NCBI RefSeq assembly: GCF_030145815.1
Contig: NZ_JAIXHL010000015.1
Span: forward strand, 1 to 64,000
Direction: 5' to 3'
Origin: Sphingomonas sp.
Lineage (GTDB): Bacteria > Pseudomonadota > Alphaproteobacteria > Sphingomonadales > Sphingomonadaceae
Length of the DNA: 64,000 nt
Shown piece by piece: positions 49,483-58,619 of the stretch (its first letter is position 1; each line of letters starts with the position of its first letter). Position numbers and translations under genes: made by a program. The notes under the pieces are model-generated. The model was given only the letters and a program-made list of their open reading frames with translations, did no database searches and was not told the DNA's origin.

Positions 49483-51915
49483 TCAGAATTTCAGCTTGGC
49501 CTGAACACCATAGGTGCGCGGTTCGTTGTAGAACAGTGACGCATACCCGGCTGAAGTCGCGGTATTGGCACCACCGACCGCATAGACTTCATTGAACAGG
49601 TTGCGGGCGAAGACGCCCAGCGTCAGCGGGGTTCCGCCGACATCGGTCCAGTCCAGCCGCGCGCCAACCAACGCATAGGCACCTTGGCTCAACTGTTTGT
49701 CGTTCTTGAAGGGGCTGAAATAGGTCCGGCTCGCCCGATAGACATCGGCATTGAACGTCAGGCCGCCAATATCCGGGCCGAGAGAGGTTTCATAGCTGAC
49801 ATTGCCGCCCAGGGTGAGCGCCGGCGCATAGGGGAACGCTGTGTCCTCGGGCTTGGCGGGGAAGGCGTTTCGCGATGCAAGGACTGCCGGGGTTCCGGTA
49901 TCCAGATATTTCGCATCATTGTAGCTGATAAAGCCGCCGAATGTGAGGCCGCGTGTCGGCGTGATCGTCGCGTCGATGTCGAAGCCCTGCACCCGCGCCT
50001 TGCCGGCATTGATGATGATCGTACCGGCCGATGGGTCGTTATTGGGATTACCGTCGCCATCGAAATTGTTGTTGGTTCCGTTAACGCCTCGCTGCGATCC
50101 GTTGTACGTGCCTCGGAAGACATCGATGTTGAACGTGCCGCGCACGCCGCCGGCAGACCAGCGCGCCTTCATGCCGATCTCGGCATCGACGACCGTCTCG
50201 GGTTCATAGGTCTGGAACGGGGTCAGGATCCCGCCAAGAACCGGCGTATTGACGCCGCCTGCGCGATAGCCGCGGCGAACGGTAGCATAGAGGAAGATGC
50301 TCTCCGTCGCCTGATAGTTGACGCCCAGGTTCCAGGTCCACGCCGCGGAATCCGCGACGGCTTGTGTCCCCTTCACCGTCACGGGCGCGCCGTTCACCGT
50401 GAGCGTTCCGCCGTTCCGGCACTGATCGAGCGATGCGACAGGCGTGCCGGGAACATACGGATTGTTCGCGCTATAGCCAGTCGCGCACGACGTGGTCTTG
50501 TCCCATGTGTGACGGACACCCGCATCGATCTTGAAGCCGCCGCCCAGGTTGAAACTGGCTTGTCCGAACAGCGCTTTGCTTTCCTGCGTACGGTAGCTCA
50601 GCACAAGCGAAGCCGGCAGGCGGGGCGTGAAGGGAGCGACGATCAGACCGGTGCGGCCGCTGGGCTTTGATTTGAGATAGAATGCGCCGAAGATGGTATC
50701 GAGCCGGTCCTCGAGGAAGCTTCCCTGGACCTGGAACTCCTCGCTGAACTGGCTGAAATCCTGAAGATTCTCAGCCGTTGTCAGCCCCATCTCGGTGCCG
50801 TCGGTATCGGTCATGCTGTAGTGATAGGCGGTTCGATAGCCCAGAATGTTCTTCAGCGTGATGTTGCCGAGGTTGAGCGTGGTCGTGTTCGACAAGCCCT
50901 GAAGCTGAACATTCTGGAAGACGCGCGGAGCGGTGAAGTTCTTGCGAACCCCCGCCGCCTGTTGCCGCGCGAGCGCGAGATCGACATCGCAGGAGGCCGA
51001 GGTGCCGCAATCGAAGAAAGTGTTGAAACCGGGAAAGCGCGGCGTGATCGTTCCGGGATAAAGATAGGTCAGGACGGCAGCGTCGCCCTGCCGCTCCCAG
51101 CGGATGTTGTCATAGACAGTAGTGTTCTGGAAATCGCCGAGTTCGATCAGCAGCGACACGCGGAACGACGTGTCGTTGATGTCATTCAGATCCTGCCCGG
51201 TGACCTGGGATATCGTGTGTCCGTCGCGCTTGTTGCGCTGGCCGGCGACGCGGATCGCAACCTTGTCCTGGACGATCGGCACATTGAGCGCGCCTTCGAC
51301 AACGATCGCGTTGTAATTGCCATAGCTGGCCGACAGATAGCCGCCGAGTTCGTGCGACGGCGCCGTGGGATAGACCAGCACCGCGCCGGAGGTCGAGTTG
51401 CGGCCGAACAGGGTACCCTGCGGCCCTTTCAGAACCTGGACCGACGAAAGATCGTAGGTCGGGATGACACTGGCCACATAAGGAAGCGGCACATCGGCAA
51501 AATAGGTAAGAACCGGCTGCGCGGCATCGCCGATATTCGAGCGGCTCTGCGCACGGATCACGATCTGCGGGTTGGCGCTGCCGCCCGAGCGGCCATAGGT
51601 GAGACCAGGCGTCGCCTGGGTCAGCTGATCGATCGAGGTGATCGAACGCTCGGCCAGCATTGAGCTGTCGAATGCGGTGACGGCAACCGGAACGCGCGAC
51701 AGGGCTTCCTCGCGGCGGCGGGCCGTCACGACGATTTCTGCCGCGCCGGCGTCGTCCTGTGCGGCCGGCGCGCCCGGATTCGCAGCCGTTTGCCCGGCCG
51801 TTTGGGCCGGCAATGCCGCGCCGGCCACAGGCTCGTCCGCGGCGAAGGAAGGCGTGGAGATCAATGCGGCGATTGCACTTGCGGTCAGCAAGGCGCGCTT
51901 GGAAACAGGCTTCAT
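49483..51915 (-). CDS. TonB-dependent receptor (2)
   Basis: An 810-residue outer-membrane receptor. Signal peptide MKPVSKRALLTASAIAALIS ends near SFAA; a long Ala/Gln-rich linker leads to EIVVTARRREEALSRVPVAVTAF and the plug motif GPQGTLFGRNSTSGAV. The barrel ends in Phe (GVQAKLKF). GGAGGGG just before 51915 supports this start. An 8-3-8 repeat (51965-51983) sits 50 nt upstream, linking it to the operons at 32, 35 and 38 kb and suggesting uptake of their substrate. It is related to, but clearly different from, the receptor at 15580. Confidence 0.93.
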   Translation of the reverse strand: MKPVSKRALLTASAIAALISTPSFAADEPVAGAALPAQTAGQTAANPGAPAAQDDAGAAEIVVTARRREEALSRVPVAVTAFDSSMLAERSITSIDQLTQATPGLTYGRSGGSANPQIVIRAQSRSNIGDAAQPVLTYFADVPLPYVASVIPTYDLSSVQVLKGPQGTLFGRNSTSGAVLVYPTAPSHELGGYLSASYGNYNAIVVEGALNVPIVQDKVAIRVAGQRNKRDGHTISQVTGQDLNDINDTSFRVSLLIELGDFQNTTVYDNIRWERQGDAAVLTYLYPGTITPRFPGFNTFFDCGTSASCDVDLALARQQAAGVRKNFTAPRVFQNVQLQGLSNTTTLNLGNITLKNILGYRTAYHYSMTDTDGTEMGLTTAENLQDFSQFSEEFQVQGSFLEDRLDTIFGAFYLKSKPSGRTGLIVAPFTPRLPASLVLSYRTQESKALFGQASFNLGGGFKIDAGVRHTWDKTTSCATGYSANNPYVPGTPVASLDQCRNGGTLTVNGAPVTVKGTQAVADSAAWTWNLGVNYQATESIFLYATVRRGYRAGGVNTPVLGGILTPFQTYEPETVVDAEIGMKARWSAGGVRGTFNIDVFRGTYNGSQRGVNGTNNNFDGDGNPNNDPSAGTIIINAGKARVQGFDIDATITPTRGLTFGGFISYNDAKYLDTGTPAVLASRNAFPAKPEDTAFPYAPALTLGGNVSYETSLGPDIGGLTFNADVYRASRTYFSPFKNDKQLSQGAYALVGARLDWTDVGGTPLTLGVFARNLFNEVYAVGGANTATSAGYASLFYNEPRTYGVQAKLKF

Positions 51916-51964
51916 ATCCCCTCCCTCGGGTCCATCATGGCCGTATCTGGTCCGGCTCTTGAGT

Positions 51965-51983
51965 AACATACAGCATGTCGGTT
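51965..51983. promoter_or_regulatory. 8-3-8 operator-like repeat (site 4)
   Basis: AACATACAGCATGTCGGTT, upstream of TonB receptor 2. It shares ACAGCATGTC and the outer AAC/GTT with site 3 at 37946, 14 kb away. Confidence 0.55.
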
Positions 51984-52047
51984 CTTAGGCCATGCGGCGG
52001 ACGGTTTCAGCACATTCCTGTTGATGAACCGTCAGAAATCGCTGTGG

Positions 52048-52902
52048 CTACTCGTCCGCCACGGTGGTTCGCCGCATGTCGCGACGGTAAAGATCGTCCC
52101 GAAACGGGGTGGCGCGGTGCATCGTGCAGCGATTGTCCCACATCACCAGATCGCCATCGCGCCAGACATGGCGATGGACGAAAGGCGCACTGGTCGCATG
52201 CGCGGTAAGCGCGTCGAGCAGCGCGCGACTCTCACCTTCCGGCCAATCAACGATCCGTTCGGCATGCGAAGCCAGATAGAGGGCGTCGCGGCCCGAGGGA
52301 TGGCGCCGCACCAACGGATGCTCCGCGCCCGGCAGGTTGCGTGCTTCTTCCTCGCTCAGGGTCGGAGCGCCTGCCAGGCGACGGGACCGGTCGAGCGAAT
52401 GGTGGACGATGAGCGTTGCGATCCGGTCTCGGGTGGATTGATCGAGCGCATCATAGGCCGCGCGCATATCCGCGAATTCGGTATCACCGCCTTCAGGTGG
52501 AAGCGTCCGCGCTGCCAGGAATGTGTAGCGCCCCGGCGGATTCCGGAACGAGCTGTCGGTATGCCACAGCCGTGCGGGCTTCTGGAGCAGCCTGCGCCGG
52601 TCGTCCGCGGCCAGCCTCTGTCCCGCTTCATCGACATTCGAGATGTCGCTGAGTTCGTCGCGTTTCAGGCGTCGTTCGGTGTCCTTGCGATGAACCGTGA
52701 TCGAATGCTGGAGCGGGCCGAACAACGCGCTGAACGCGATCTGCGCATCGTCATCCATCGCCTGCTGATCGCGAAAGACCAGCACGGCATGTTCGTCGAT
52801 CGCCCGCTGCAGGACCGCAACCTGATCGTCGTGCAACGATTGCGAAAGGTCGAGGTCCACCACCTCGCCGAAAAACTGGGGATGAAGCCGGTTGATTCTC
52901 AT
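52048..52902 (-). CDS. TauD/TfdA-family Fe(II)/2-oxoglutarate dioxygenase
   Basis: A 284-residue non-haem iron dioxygenase. The iron ligands are His114 and Asp116 (LWHTDSSF) and a distal His at about 262 (TMHRATPF); the 2-oxoglutarate Arg follows near 272. TfdA and TauD members hydroxylate next to a sulfonate or ether oxygen, releasing the side group; which bond is attacked here is unknown. The start at 52902 overlaps the quinone oxidoreductase stop (ATGA). Confidence 0.92.
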   Translation of the reverse strand: MRINRLHPQFFGEVVDLDLSQSLHDDQVAVLQRAIDEHAVLVFRDQQAMDDDAQIAFSALFGPLQHSITVHRKDTERRLKRDELSDISNVDEAGQRLAADDRRRLLQKPARLWHTDSSFRNPPGRYTFLAARTLPPEGGDTEFADMRAAYDALDQSTRDRIATLIVHHSLDRSRRLAGAPTLSEEEARNLPGAEHPLVRRHPSGRDALYLASHAERIVDWPEGESRALLDALTAHATSAPFVHRHVWRDGDLVMWDNRCTMHRATPFRDDLYRRDMRRTTVADE

Positions 52903-53897
52903 TTGGCACCTATTTCGATGACGATTTTTCCGGTTGCCGACCGTTCGGCCAATGCCGCGAGCCCCTCGGCGGCGCGCTCGAGCGGCAGGCGCCGGGAAAT
53001 ATGCGGACGGATCGCTCCGGCAGCGTGCAGCGCGACAATTTCCGACAGATATTCGTTCCGCCTGTCCGGGTTCCGGCGGGTGAAATCGCCGTAGAAGACC
53101 CCGACGAACGACGCGCCCTTGAGCAGCAGCAGATTGAGAGGAGGCGTCGGAATCCCCGCGGTGAAACCGACGATCAGATGTCGTCCTTGCCACCCGATGC
53201 TTCGCACAGCGGCTTCGCTGAGCGGGCCGCCGACGGGATCTAGGATCACGTCGATCGGTCCCTCGGCTTTCAGGGCGTCCGTGAACGCGCGCTGGCTGTC
53301 GCGACCCGACAGATCCGCCGGGTAGACAATCGTTGCATCCGCACCCTGATCACGCGCGAGCGCCGCCTTTTCGGGCGAGGACGTAGCCGCGACGACGCGC
53401 GCGCCAAATGCCTTGCCAAGCTGGATCGCCGCGACGCCGACGCCGCCGGTCGCACCCAGTATGAGCAGCGTTTCTCCGGGACGAAGCGCTGCCCGGTCGC
53501 GCAGTGCATAATGGCTGGTCGCGAAGGTGACGATCAGGGCGGCGGCTTCATCGAATGGCATGCCCGCCGGGATTGCGATGCAATTCACTTCGGGAACGAT
53601 GAACTGGGTCGCAAGGCCGCCCCATGCTGCCGTGCCGATGACCCGCTCGCCGACACGAAAGCGGGTAACGCCGCTGCCGACCGCCCGCACCACGCCTGCG
53701 ACTTCCGACCCCGGTGCGAAGGGGCGCGGCGGGCGAATCTGGTAGAGGTCCTGGATGAGCAGGATGTCGGGGTAGTTGAGCGCGGCGGCATGCACATCGA
53801 TCAGCACTTCGCCAGGGCCGGGGGCGATGTCGGGCCTTTCCTCAAGCACGAGCGTTTCCGGCCCGCCGGGGAGGTGACTGAGCAGCGCCCGCATCAT
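52899..53897 (-). CDS. Zinc-independent NADPH:quinone oxidoreductase (MDR superfamily)
   Basis: A 332-residue medium-chain reductase without the zinc Cys/His set. The entry region is NYPDILLIQDLYQIRPPRPFAPGSEVAG, the Rossmann motif GATGGVGVAAIQLGKAFGARVVA near residue 150, and GLAALAERSATGKIVIEIG closes it. NADPH-dependent reduction of quinones or enones, or enoyl-CoA reduction, is possible. ATGATG overlaps the stop of the SDR upstream and fixes the start. Confidence 0.9.
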   Translation of the reverse strand: MMRALLSHLPGGPETLVLEERPDIAPGPGEVLIDVHAAALNYPDILLIQDLYQIRPPRPFAPGSEVAGVVRAVGSGVTRFRVGERVIGTAAWGGLATQFIVPEVNCIAIPAGMPFDEAAALIVTFATSHYALRDRAALRPGETLLILGATGGVGVAAIQLGKAFGARVVAATSSPEKAALARDQGADATIVYPADLSGRDSQRAFTDALKAEGPIDVILDPVGGPLSEAAVRSIGWQGRHLIVGFTAGIPTPPLNLLLLKGASFVGVFYGDFTRRNPDRRNEYLSEIVALHAAGAIRPHISRRLPLERAAEGLAALAERSATGKIVIEIGAK

Positions 53898-54628
53898 ATA
53901 CCGCCCCCAACCGCGATATCGGCACCGGTGGTGTAGGAAGCGGCGTCGGATGCCAGGTACAAGGCGACGCCGACGATCTCGTCGGGCTGTCCGAACCGCT
54001 TCATCGGGATGCCTGCCTCCATCGCCGCGGTATTCACCCAGTGCCGCGCGATGTCGGTTGCGAACATACCCGGCGAAATCGTGTTGACGCGCACCGTCGG
54101 GGCAAACTCGCGTGCGAGGCCCAAGGTCATCGCATTGAGCGCGGCCTTGGCGCCGGCATAGGGGATGATGCCCGGTTGCGGGTTCTTCGCGCCCAGCGAC
54201 GAGACGTTGATGATCGATCCGCCGCCGGCCTCGCGCATTCGCGTGCCGAGCAGCGCGGCGAGACGGAACGGCCCCTTGAAGTTCACTGCGATGATCTTGT
54301 CGAACAGCGCTTCGCTGGTGGCCAAGCTGCTGGGTTCGACCGGGGACATGCCCGCATTGTTGACGAGTATATCGACCCGTCCCCATTCGCTCCAGGCCGC
54401 GTCGGCGAGCGTCTCCATCTGGCTCCATTCACCGGCATGCGCGGCGAGGGGGAGTGCGCGCCGGCCGAGCGCACGGACCTCCGCCGCGACTGCCTGGCAT
54501 GAGTCGAGTTTGCGGCTGGCGATGACGATGTCCGCCCCTTCGCGAGCGAAGGCGAGGACCATCTCGCGACCCATTCCGCGACTGCCGCCCGTGACGAGCG
54601 CAATCTTGCCTTGGAGACGGCCGGTCAT
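53894..54628 (-). CDS. SDR-family oxidoreductase
   Basis: A 244-residue classical SDR: VTGGSRGMGREMV, NNAGMSPVEPSS, catalytic Ser in NVSSLGA and Tyr-x3-Lys in IPYAGAKAA; ends SYTTGADIAVGGGI. First gene of the operon SDR, quinone oxidoreductase, TauD dioxygenase. It is divergent from a TetR gene over a region holding a 24-bp palindrome, and so is probably controlled by that regulator. A very long frame extending past 54628 is not coding; the conserved start is MTGRLQGK. Confidence 0.9.
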   Translation of the reverse strand: MTGRLQGKIALVTGGSRGMGREMVLAFAREGADIVIASRKLDSCQAVAAEVRALGRRALPLAAHAGEWSQMETLADAAWSEWGRVDILVNNAGMSPVEPSSLATSEALFDKIIAVNFKGPFRLAALLGTRMREAGGGSIINVSSLGAKNPQPGIIPYAGAKAALNAMTLGLAREFAPTVRVNTISPGMFATDIARHWVNTAAMEAGIPMKRFGQPDEIVGVALYLASDAASYTTGADIAVGGGI

Positions 54629-54676
54629 GGTCTCGCGCCACGGTTGCGAGGCATTGCGTGGTTCATCCAACTCTCC

Positions 54677-54700
54677 TTGGCTGGACAATCGTCCAGCCAA
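54677..54700. promoter_or_regulatory. TetR operator candidate, 24-bp palindrome
   Basis: Perfect 10-bp arms (TTGGCTGGAC and complement) flank AATC. It lies between the divergent SDR (start 54628) and TetR (start 54761) genes. The size and symmetry are those of TetR-family operators. Confidence 0.7.
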
Positions 54701-54710
54701 CTGCCACCTG

Positions 54711-54730
54711 TCCATTGTCATGGACCAGCG
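54711..54730. promoter_or_regulatory. Second TetR operator candidate
   Basis: TGTCCAT-TGTC-ATGGACC, reading across 54710-54726, repeats the GTCCA/TGGAC half-sites of the 24-bp palindrome with the same 4-bp spacing. ATTGGACAA at 54742 may be a further half-site. Confidence 0.5.
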
Positions 54731-54760
54731 ATCACATATGCATTGGACAAGGGGCCGCCG

Positions 54761-55360
54761 GTGAGCCTCGAGCGGCCGGTCACCCGGCAGGAGCAGCGGC
54801 GCCTCACGCGTCGCCGTATCGCCGACGCTGCGCGCCAGTGTTTCTACGAGCATGGTGTCGCCGAGACTTCGATCGACCAGATTGCGCGGGTGGCGGGGGT
54901 CGGGCGGGCGACCCTCTATCTTCACTTCGCGAACAAGGACGCGATCCTGCGTGAGTTGCTCGCCGCCAATATGCGCGGCGTACGACTGATCTTCCGCGAG
55001 CTGTGCGATGCACCGCTTGTCGATGTTGCCGCCGCCCGGCATTGGCTGAGCGAATATGTCGCTGCGCTCAAGCGGCATCGGGATGCGATGCCGCTGTTTC
55101 ACCTCGGCCTGGCGAGTGATGCGGACGCGCGCGCCTTGTTGCGCGAGCACCGCGCCCTCGTGTCGACGACGCTTGCCGAGCGGTTTCCGGCCCTGGCGAC
55201 GTTCGACGCGCGCGATCGCGCGCGGCTTGCTCTCACGCTCGCCCGGATCGACCAGTTCGCCAGCACAGCGGCGGAAGACGACGCCGCGATCGATGTGGAA
55301 GCCGGGCTGGATCTGGTTTCGGAGGAGCTTGCCGCGCTGCTGGACGATCAGCCCGCATAG
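54761..55360 (+). CDS. TetR-family transcriptional regulator, GTG start
   Basis: A 199-residue TetR regulator. HTH: RRRIADAARQCFYEHGVAETSIDQIARVAGVGRATLYLHFANKDAILREL. A GTG at 54761, six bases after AGGGG, gives a normal N-terminus; the ATG-initiated longer frame from 54611 would run through the operators. Probably represses its own gene and the divergent SDR operon. Its 3' end overlaps the convergent FadB-like gene by 13 bp. Confidence 0.87.
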   Translation: MSLERPVTRQEQRRLTRRRIADAARQCFYEHGVAETSIDQIARVAGVGRATLYLHFANKDAILRELLAANMRGVRLIFRELCDAPLVDVAAARHWLSEYVAALKRHRDAMPLFHLGLASDADARALLREHRALVSTTLAERFPALATFDARDRARLALTLARIDQFASTAAEDDAAIDVEAGLDLVSEELAALLDDQPA

Positions 55361-57399
55361 GCGGCCAGCGAACCGCCTTCCGATGCGAGCTTGAGCAATA
55401 GCGCTGCAGGCTCGACCCCCATTCGGCGAAGTCCGTCCACGACATGGGTCAGCCCGATCGCGTCGGCATGGAACATGGGTCCGCCCGTCTGCGCGGGCCA
55501 GCCATAGCCGGTGATCCATACCAGATCGATGTCGGACCCACGTAGCGCGATCCCTTCCTCCAGGATCTTTGCGCCCTCATTGATCATCGGCAGCAACAGC
55601 CGATCGAGGATTTCCCTGTCGGAAATGTGGATTGATCCGGGAGCTACGCTTGCGAGGTCGGCGATCACATCGAGTGTCGTCTGCGAAGGCCAGGGCGTCT
55701 TGTTCTCATAGTCATAGTAGCCAGCGCCGCTCTTCTGTCCCTTGCGGCCAGCTGCGACGAGGCGCGATTTGACGCTGTCCGTGTCGCCCTCCCAGCCGAT
55801 ATCGAGTCCGGCAAGATCCAGCATCGCGAACGGCCCCATCGGAAAGCCGAACCCGGTCAATACCCGGTCGATGTCCCAGGGCAGTACCCCCGCCAGCACC
55901 ATCGCATCGGCATGGATCTGGCGCGCCGCCAGCATCCGGTTGCCGATAAATCCGAAACAGACGCCGGAGACGACCGCCGCCTTGCCGAGCTTCTTGGCCA
56001 GGGCCATCACGCTCGCAAGCACCGCTTCGCTGGTCTTTGCGGCTCGCACCACCTCGAGCAGCCGCATGACGTTGGCCGGGGAGAAGAAATGCATCCCGAG
56101 CACGCGCTCGGGCCCGACCGCACTGGCGGCGATGGCGTCGACATCGAGGAACGAGGTATTGGTCGCGAGAATCGTGTCGGGCCGAACGATAGCGGAGAGC
56201 GTGCCGAACAAGGCCTGCTTCGCCGCCAGATTCTCGAAGATCGCCTCGACCACCAGATCGGCGTCCGCGAGCGCCGGTAGATCGAGCGTCGGGGTCAGCG
56301 CCGCGATCTGTGCCTCCGCCTTGTCTGCCGCGAGCTTGCCGCGCTCAACCCGCGATTGCAGCGTCGCCGTGATATGCGCCACACCCCGGTCCAGTGCTGT
56401 CTGCTGCGTCTCCACGATCGTCACTGCGAATCCGGCGGCAAGGAACGCCATCGCGATGCCGCTCCCCATCGTACCGGCGCCGACGATGCCGACCTTGGTG
56501 ACGGGGATCAGCGGCAAGTCGGCGCGCAATCCGGGTATCTTCTGCGCAGCGCGTTCGGCCATGAAGACATGGCGGAGCGCGGCCGATTGCGGACCGGCCA
56601 GCAGTGTCTGGAATTCGGTACGCTCGATCGCGAGACCCTTTTCCCATGGACCCGCGACCGCTGCCTCGACGCAGCGGACGATTGCCTGCGGGGCGTCTAG
56701 ACCATTTAGTTGCTTTGCGTGCGATGTGCGGAACCGGTCGAACAGGCTTGCATCCTCGCGATCTGCAGCCACCTTGGCCTCGGAATCCCGTATCCGTTTG
56801 GGCGGCTCCCCTGCATCGACCAATTCCTTCGCAAAGGCGATCGCGTCCTCGCGCAACGCGCCTTCGGCCGCCAGCCGGTCGATCAGCCCGATGGTCAACG
56901 CTTCCTTCGCGCCGACCTGCCGTCCACTGATCAGCAGGTCCAGCGCGGCCTCCGCGCCGGTGATGCGCGGCAGGCGCTGTGTACCGCCGCCGCCGGGTAG
57001 CAGGCCCAGATTGACTTCAGGCAGACCCATCCGCGCCGATGGGACCGCGATGCGGTAGTGAAAGGTCAGCGCAGTTTCCATGCCGCCGCCAAGCGCCGTG
57101 CCATGCAGCGCCGCCACGGTCGGCTTGGGGCTGTTCTCGATACTGTCCTGCAACGCGAAGAAATCGACTTTGGGCTGAACCTTGCCCAGCGATTTGAGGT
57201 CGGCGCCAGCAATGAAGGTACGGCCCGCGCAGATCAGCACGATCGCTTTCGCCGCATCGTCGCTCAGCGCGGCCATCAGCGCGTCGTATAGGCCGTCCAT
57301 CAGGGCGGGAGACATTGCGTTGACGGGAGGAAAGTCCAGCGTGACGATGGCAACGCCATCCTCGATGGTGAGTGAGGTACCCTCATTGATTGCAGTCAT
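55348..57399 (-). CDS. Bifunctional enoyl-CoA hydratase/3-hydroxyacyl-CoA dehydrogenase (FadB/FadJ-like)
   Basis: A 683-residue fusion. The N-terminal crotonase (about 1-190) keeps both glutamates (GGGMETAL and GLPEVNLGLLP). The dehydrogenase follows: NAD motif VGIVGAGTMGSGIAMAF near residue 290, catalytic HFFSPANVM, then two C-terminal 3HCDH domains with GAGYYDYENKTPWPS. It hydrates an enoyl-CoA and oxidises the hydroxyacyl-CoA. It is the third gene of an operon with the acyl-CoA dehydrogenase pair upstream (11-nt gap), so together they run a complete beta-oxidation turn except for thiolysis. Confidence 0.93.
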   Translation of the reverse strand: MTAINEGTSLTIEDGVAIVTLDFPPVNAMSPALMDGLYDALMAALSDDAAKAIVLICAGRTFIAGADLKSLGKVQPKVDFFALQDSIENSPKPTVAALHGTALGGGMETALTFHYRIAVPSARMGLPEVNLGLLPGGGGTQRLPRITGAEAALDLLISGRQVGAKEALTIGLIDRLAAEGALREDAIAFAKELVDAGEPPKRIRDSEAKVAADREDASLFDRFRTSHAKQLNGLDAPQAIVRCVEAAVAGPWEKGLAIERTEFQTLLAGPQSAALRHVFMAERAAQKIPGLRADLPLIPVTKVGIVGAGTMGSGIAMAFLAAGFAVTIVETQQTALDRGVAHITATLQSRVERGKLAADKAEAQIAALTPTLDLPALADADLVVEAIFENLAAKQALFGTLSAIVRPDTILATNTSFLDVDAIAASAVGPERVLGMHFFSPANVMRLLEVVRAAKTSEAVLASVMALAKKLGKAAVVSGVCFGFIGNRMLAARQIHADAMVLAGVLPWDIDRVLTGFGFPMGPFAMLDLAGLDIGWEGDTDSVKSRLVAAGRKGQKSGAGYYDYENKTPWPSQTTLDVIADLASVAPGSIHISDREILDRLLLPMINEGAKILEEGIALRGSDIDLVWITGYGWPAQTGGPMFHADAIGLTHVVDGLRRMGVEPAALLLKLASEGGSLAAYAG

Positions 57400-57410
57400 T
57401 GCATGCTCCG

Positions 57411-58619
57411 TCAGCGGCTGGGCTGGATCTGGTCGAACGGCACCGCCTTGTCGGGGCGATAATCCTGGGGAAGACCAAGCAGCCTTTCGGCGATGGTGTT
57501 GAGCAGCATTTCGTCCGCGCCGCCCGCGATGCGCAGCGTGGGAACGGTCAGCCAGCTATGCGCCCAGTCGTCCTTGGGAAAGGCATGCGGATCGAGTTCT
57601 GCGCCCATCGCACCCTTCAGATCCATCGCGGCTGCTGACAGCCGCTGCCGCAAGCGCATCGACACCAGCTTGTGGATCGATCCTTCGGCACCCGGCTCGG
57701 CTCCTTCCTGCAGCGCCATGAACGTCTTGGTGCGGATCGCGACCAGCGCGCGTTGCTGGCGGAACGCATTGGCGATCTCCCGGCGGGTGCGTCCGTCCTC
57801 GATCGCGGGCTTGCCGTCGATCGTCGTTGCCTTGGCCAGCGAAACGAATGAATCGAGCGCAGGGCCGAACCCGGCCTCGTCCGCGGCCGAATAGCGTTCG
57901 ATCATTAGCGTATCGATCGCAACGCCGAAGCCGCCGCCGACCGGTCCGAGCCGTTGGCTGTCGGGAATGCGAACCTCGTCGAAGAACACCTCGTTCACAT
58001 CCTCCTCGCCATTGGCGAGGCGAATGGGGCGAACGGTGATGCCCGGCGTCTTCATGTCGAGCCAGAAATAGGTCAGGCCCTTATGCTTCGCGACGGTCGG
58101 ATCGGTTCGGGTGACGATCACGCCATAATCGGAATATTGCGCCCAACTCGTCCACAATTTCTGTCCGTTGAGAACCCAGTCGTCGCCGTCGCGAACGGCG
58201 CGCAACCGGATGCCTGCAAGATCAGACCCCGCAGCGGGCTCGGAAAAGAGCTGGCACCAGATTTCCTCGCCCTTCAGCGCGGGATGCGCAAAACGCTGGC
58301 GCAGATCTTCGGAGGCATATTTCAGCATGACCGGGATCGGCTGGCCGAGCGAGATGCCGAAATAGCTGGTGCCGAAATTGAACTTGGCCTCTTCCTCGGC
58401 GAAGATTGCCTGCTCAAGTTCGCTCAGGCCGGCGCCGCCATAGATTTTCGGCCAGGAGATGCCGGCATAGCCGGCATCATATTTGGTGCGCTGCCAGCGA
58501 CGGGCAAGGGCAAGGTCGTCGGCTTCGCTCAAGCCGCGGCGCGCTTCTACGCCGAACTCTGCGGCATGACCGGCAAGCCAGGTGCGGACCTGGCTGCGAA
58601 AGGCATTCAGATCGGACAT
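57411..58619 (-). CDS. Acyl-CoA dehydrogenase, long subunit of a pair
   Basis: A 402-residue acyl-CoA dehydrogenase: WCQLFSEPAAGSDLAGIRLRA, GQKLWTSWAQ and the C-terminal LRIAGGADEMLLNTIAERLLGLP. The start at 58619 shares one base with the stop of the short-subunit gene (TAATG), implying coupled translation and a heteromeric enzyme. Compared with typical enzymes the GGT motif is GGAD, a conservative variation. Confidence 0.91.
   Translation of the reverse strand: MSDLNAFRSQVRTWLAGHAAEFGVEARRGLSEADDLALARRWQRTKYDAGYAGISWPKIYGGAGLSELEQAIFAEEEAKFNFGTSYFGISLGQPIPVMLKYASEDLRQRFAHPALKGEEIWCQLFSEPAAGSDLAGIRLRAVRDGDDWVLNGQKLWTSWAQYSDYGVIVTRTDPTVAKHKGLTYFWLDMKTPGITVRPIRLANGEEDVNEVFFDEVRIPDSQRLGPVGGGFGVAIDTLMIERYSAADEAGFGPALDSFVSLAKATTIDGKPAIEDGRTRREIANAFRQQRALVAIRTKTFMALQEGAEPGAEGSIHKLVSMRLRQRLSAAAMDLKGAMGAELDPHAFPKDDWAHSWLTVPTLRIAGGADEMLLNTIAERLLGLPQDYRPDKAVPFDQIQPSR

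Noticed and set aside
53894..55519. 541-codon minus-strand frame that includes the SDR
   Set aside because: Only the last 244 residues are SDR-like; the upstream part runs antisense through the TetR gene and its operators.
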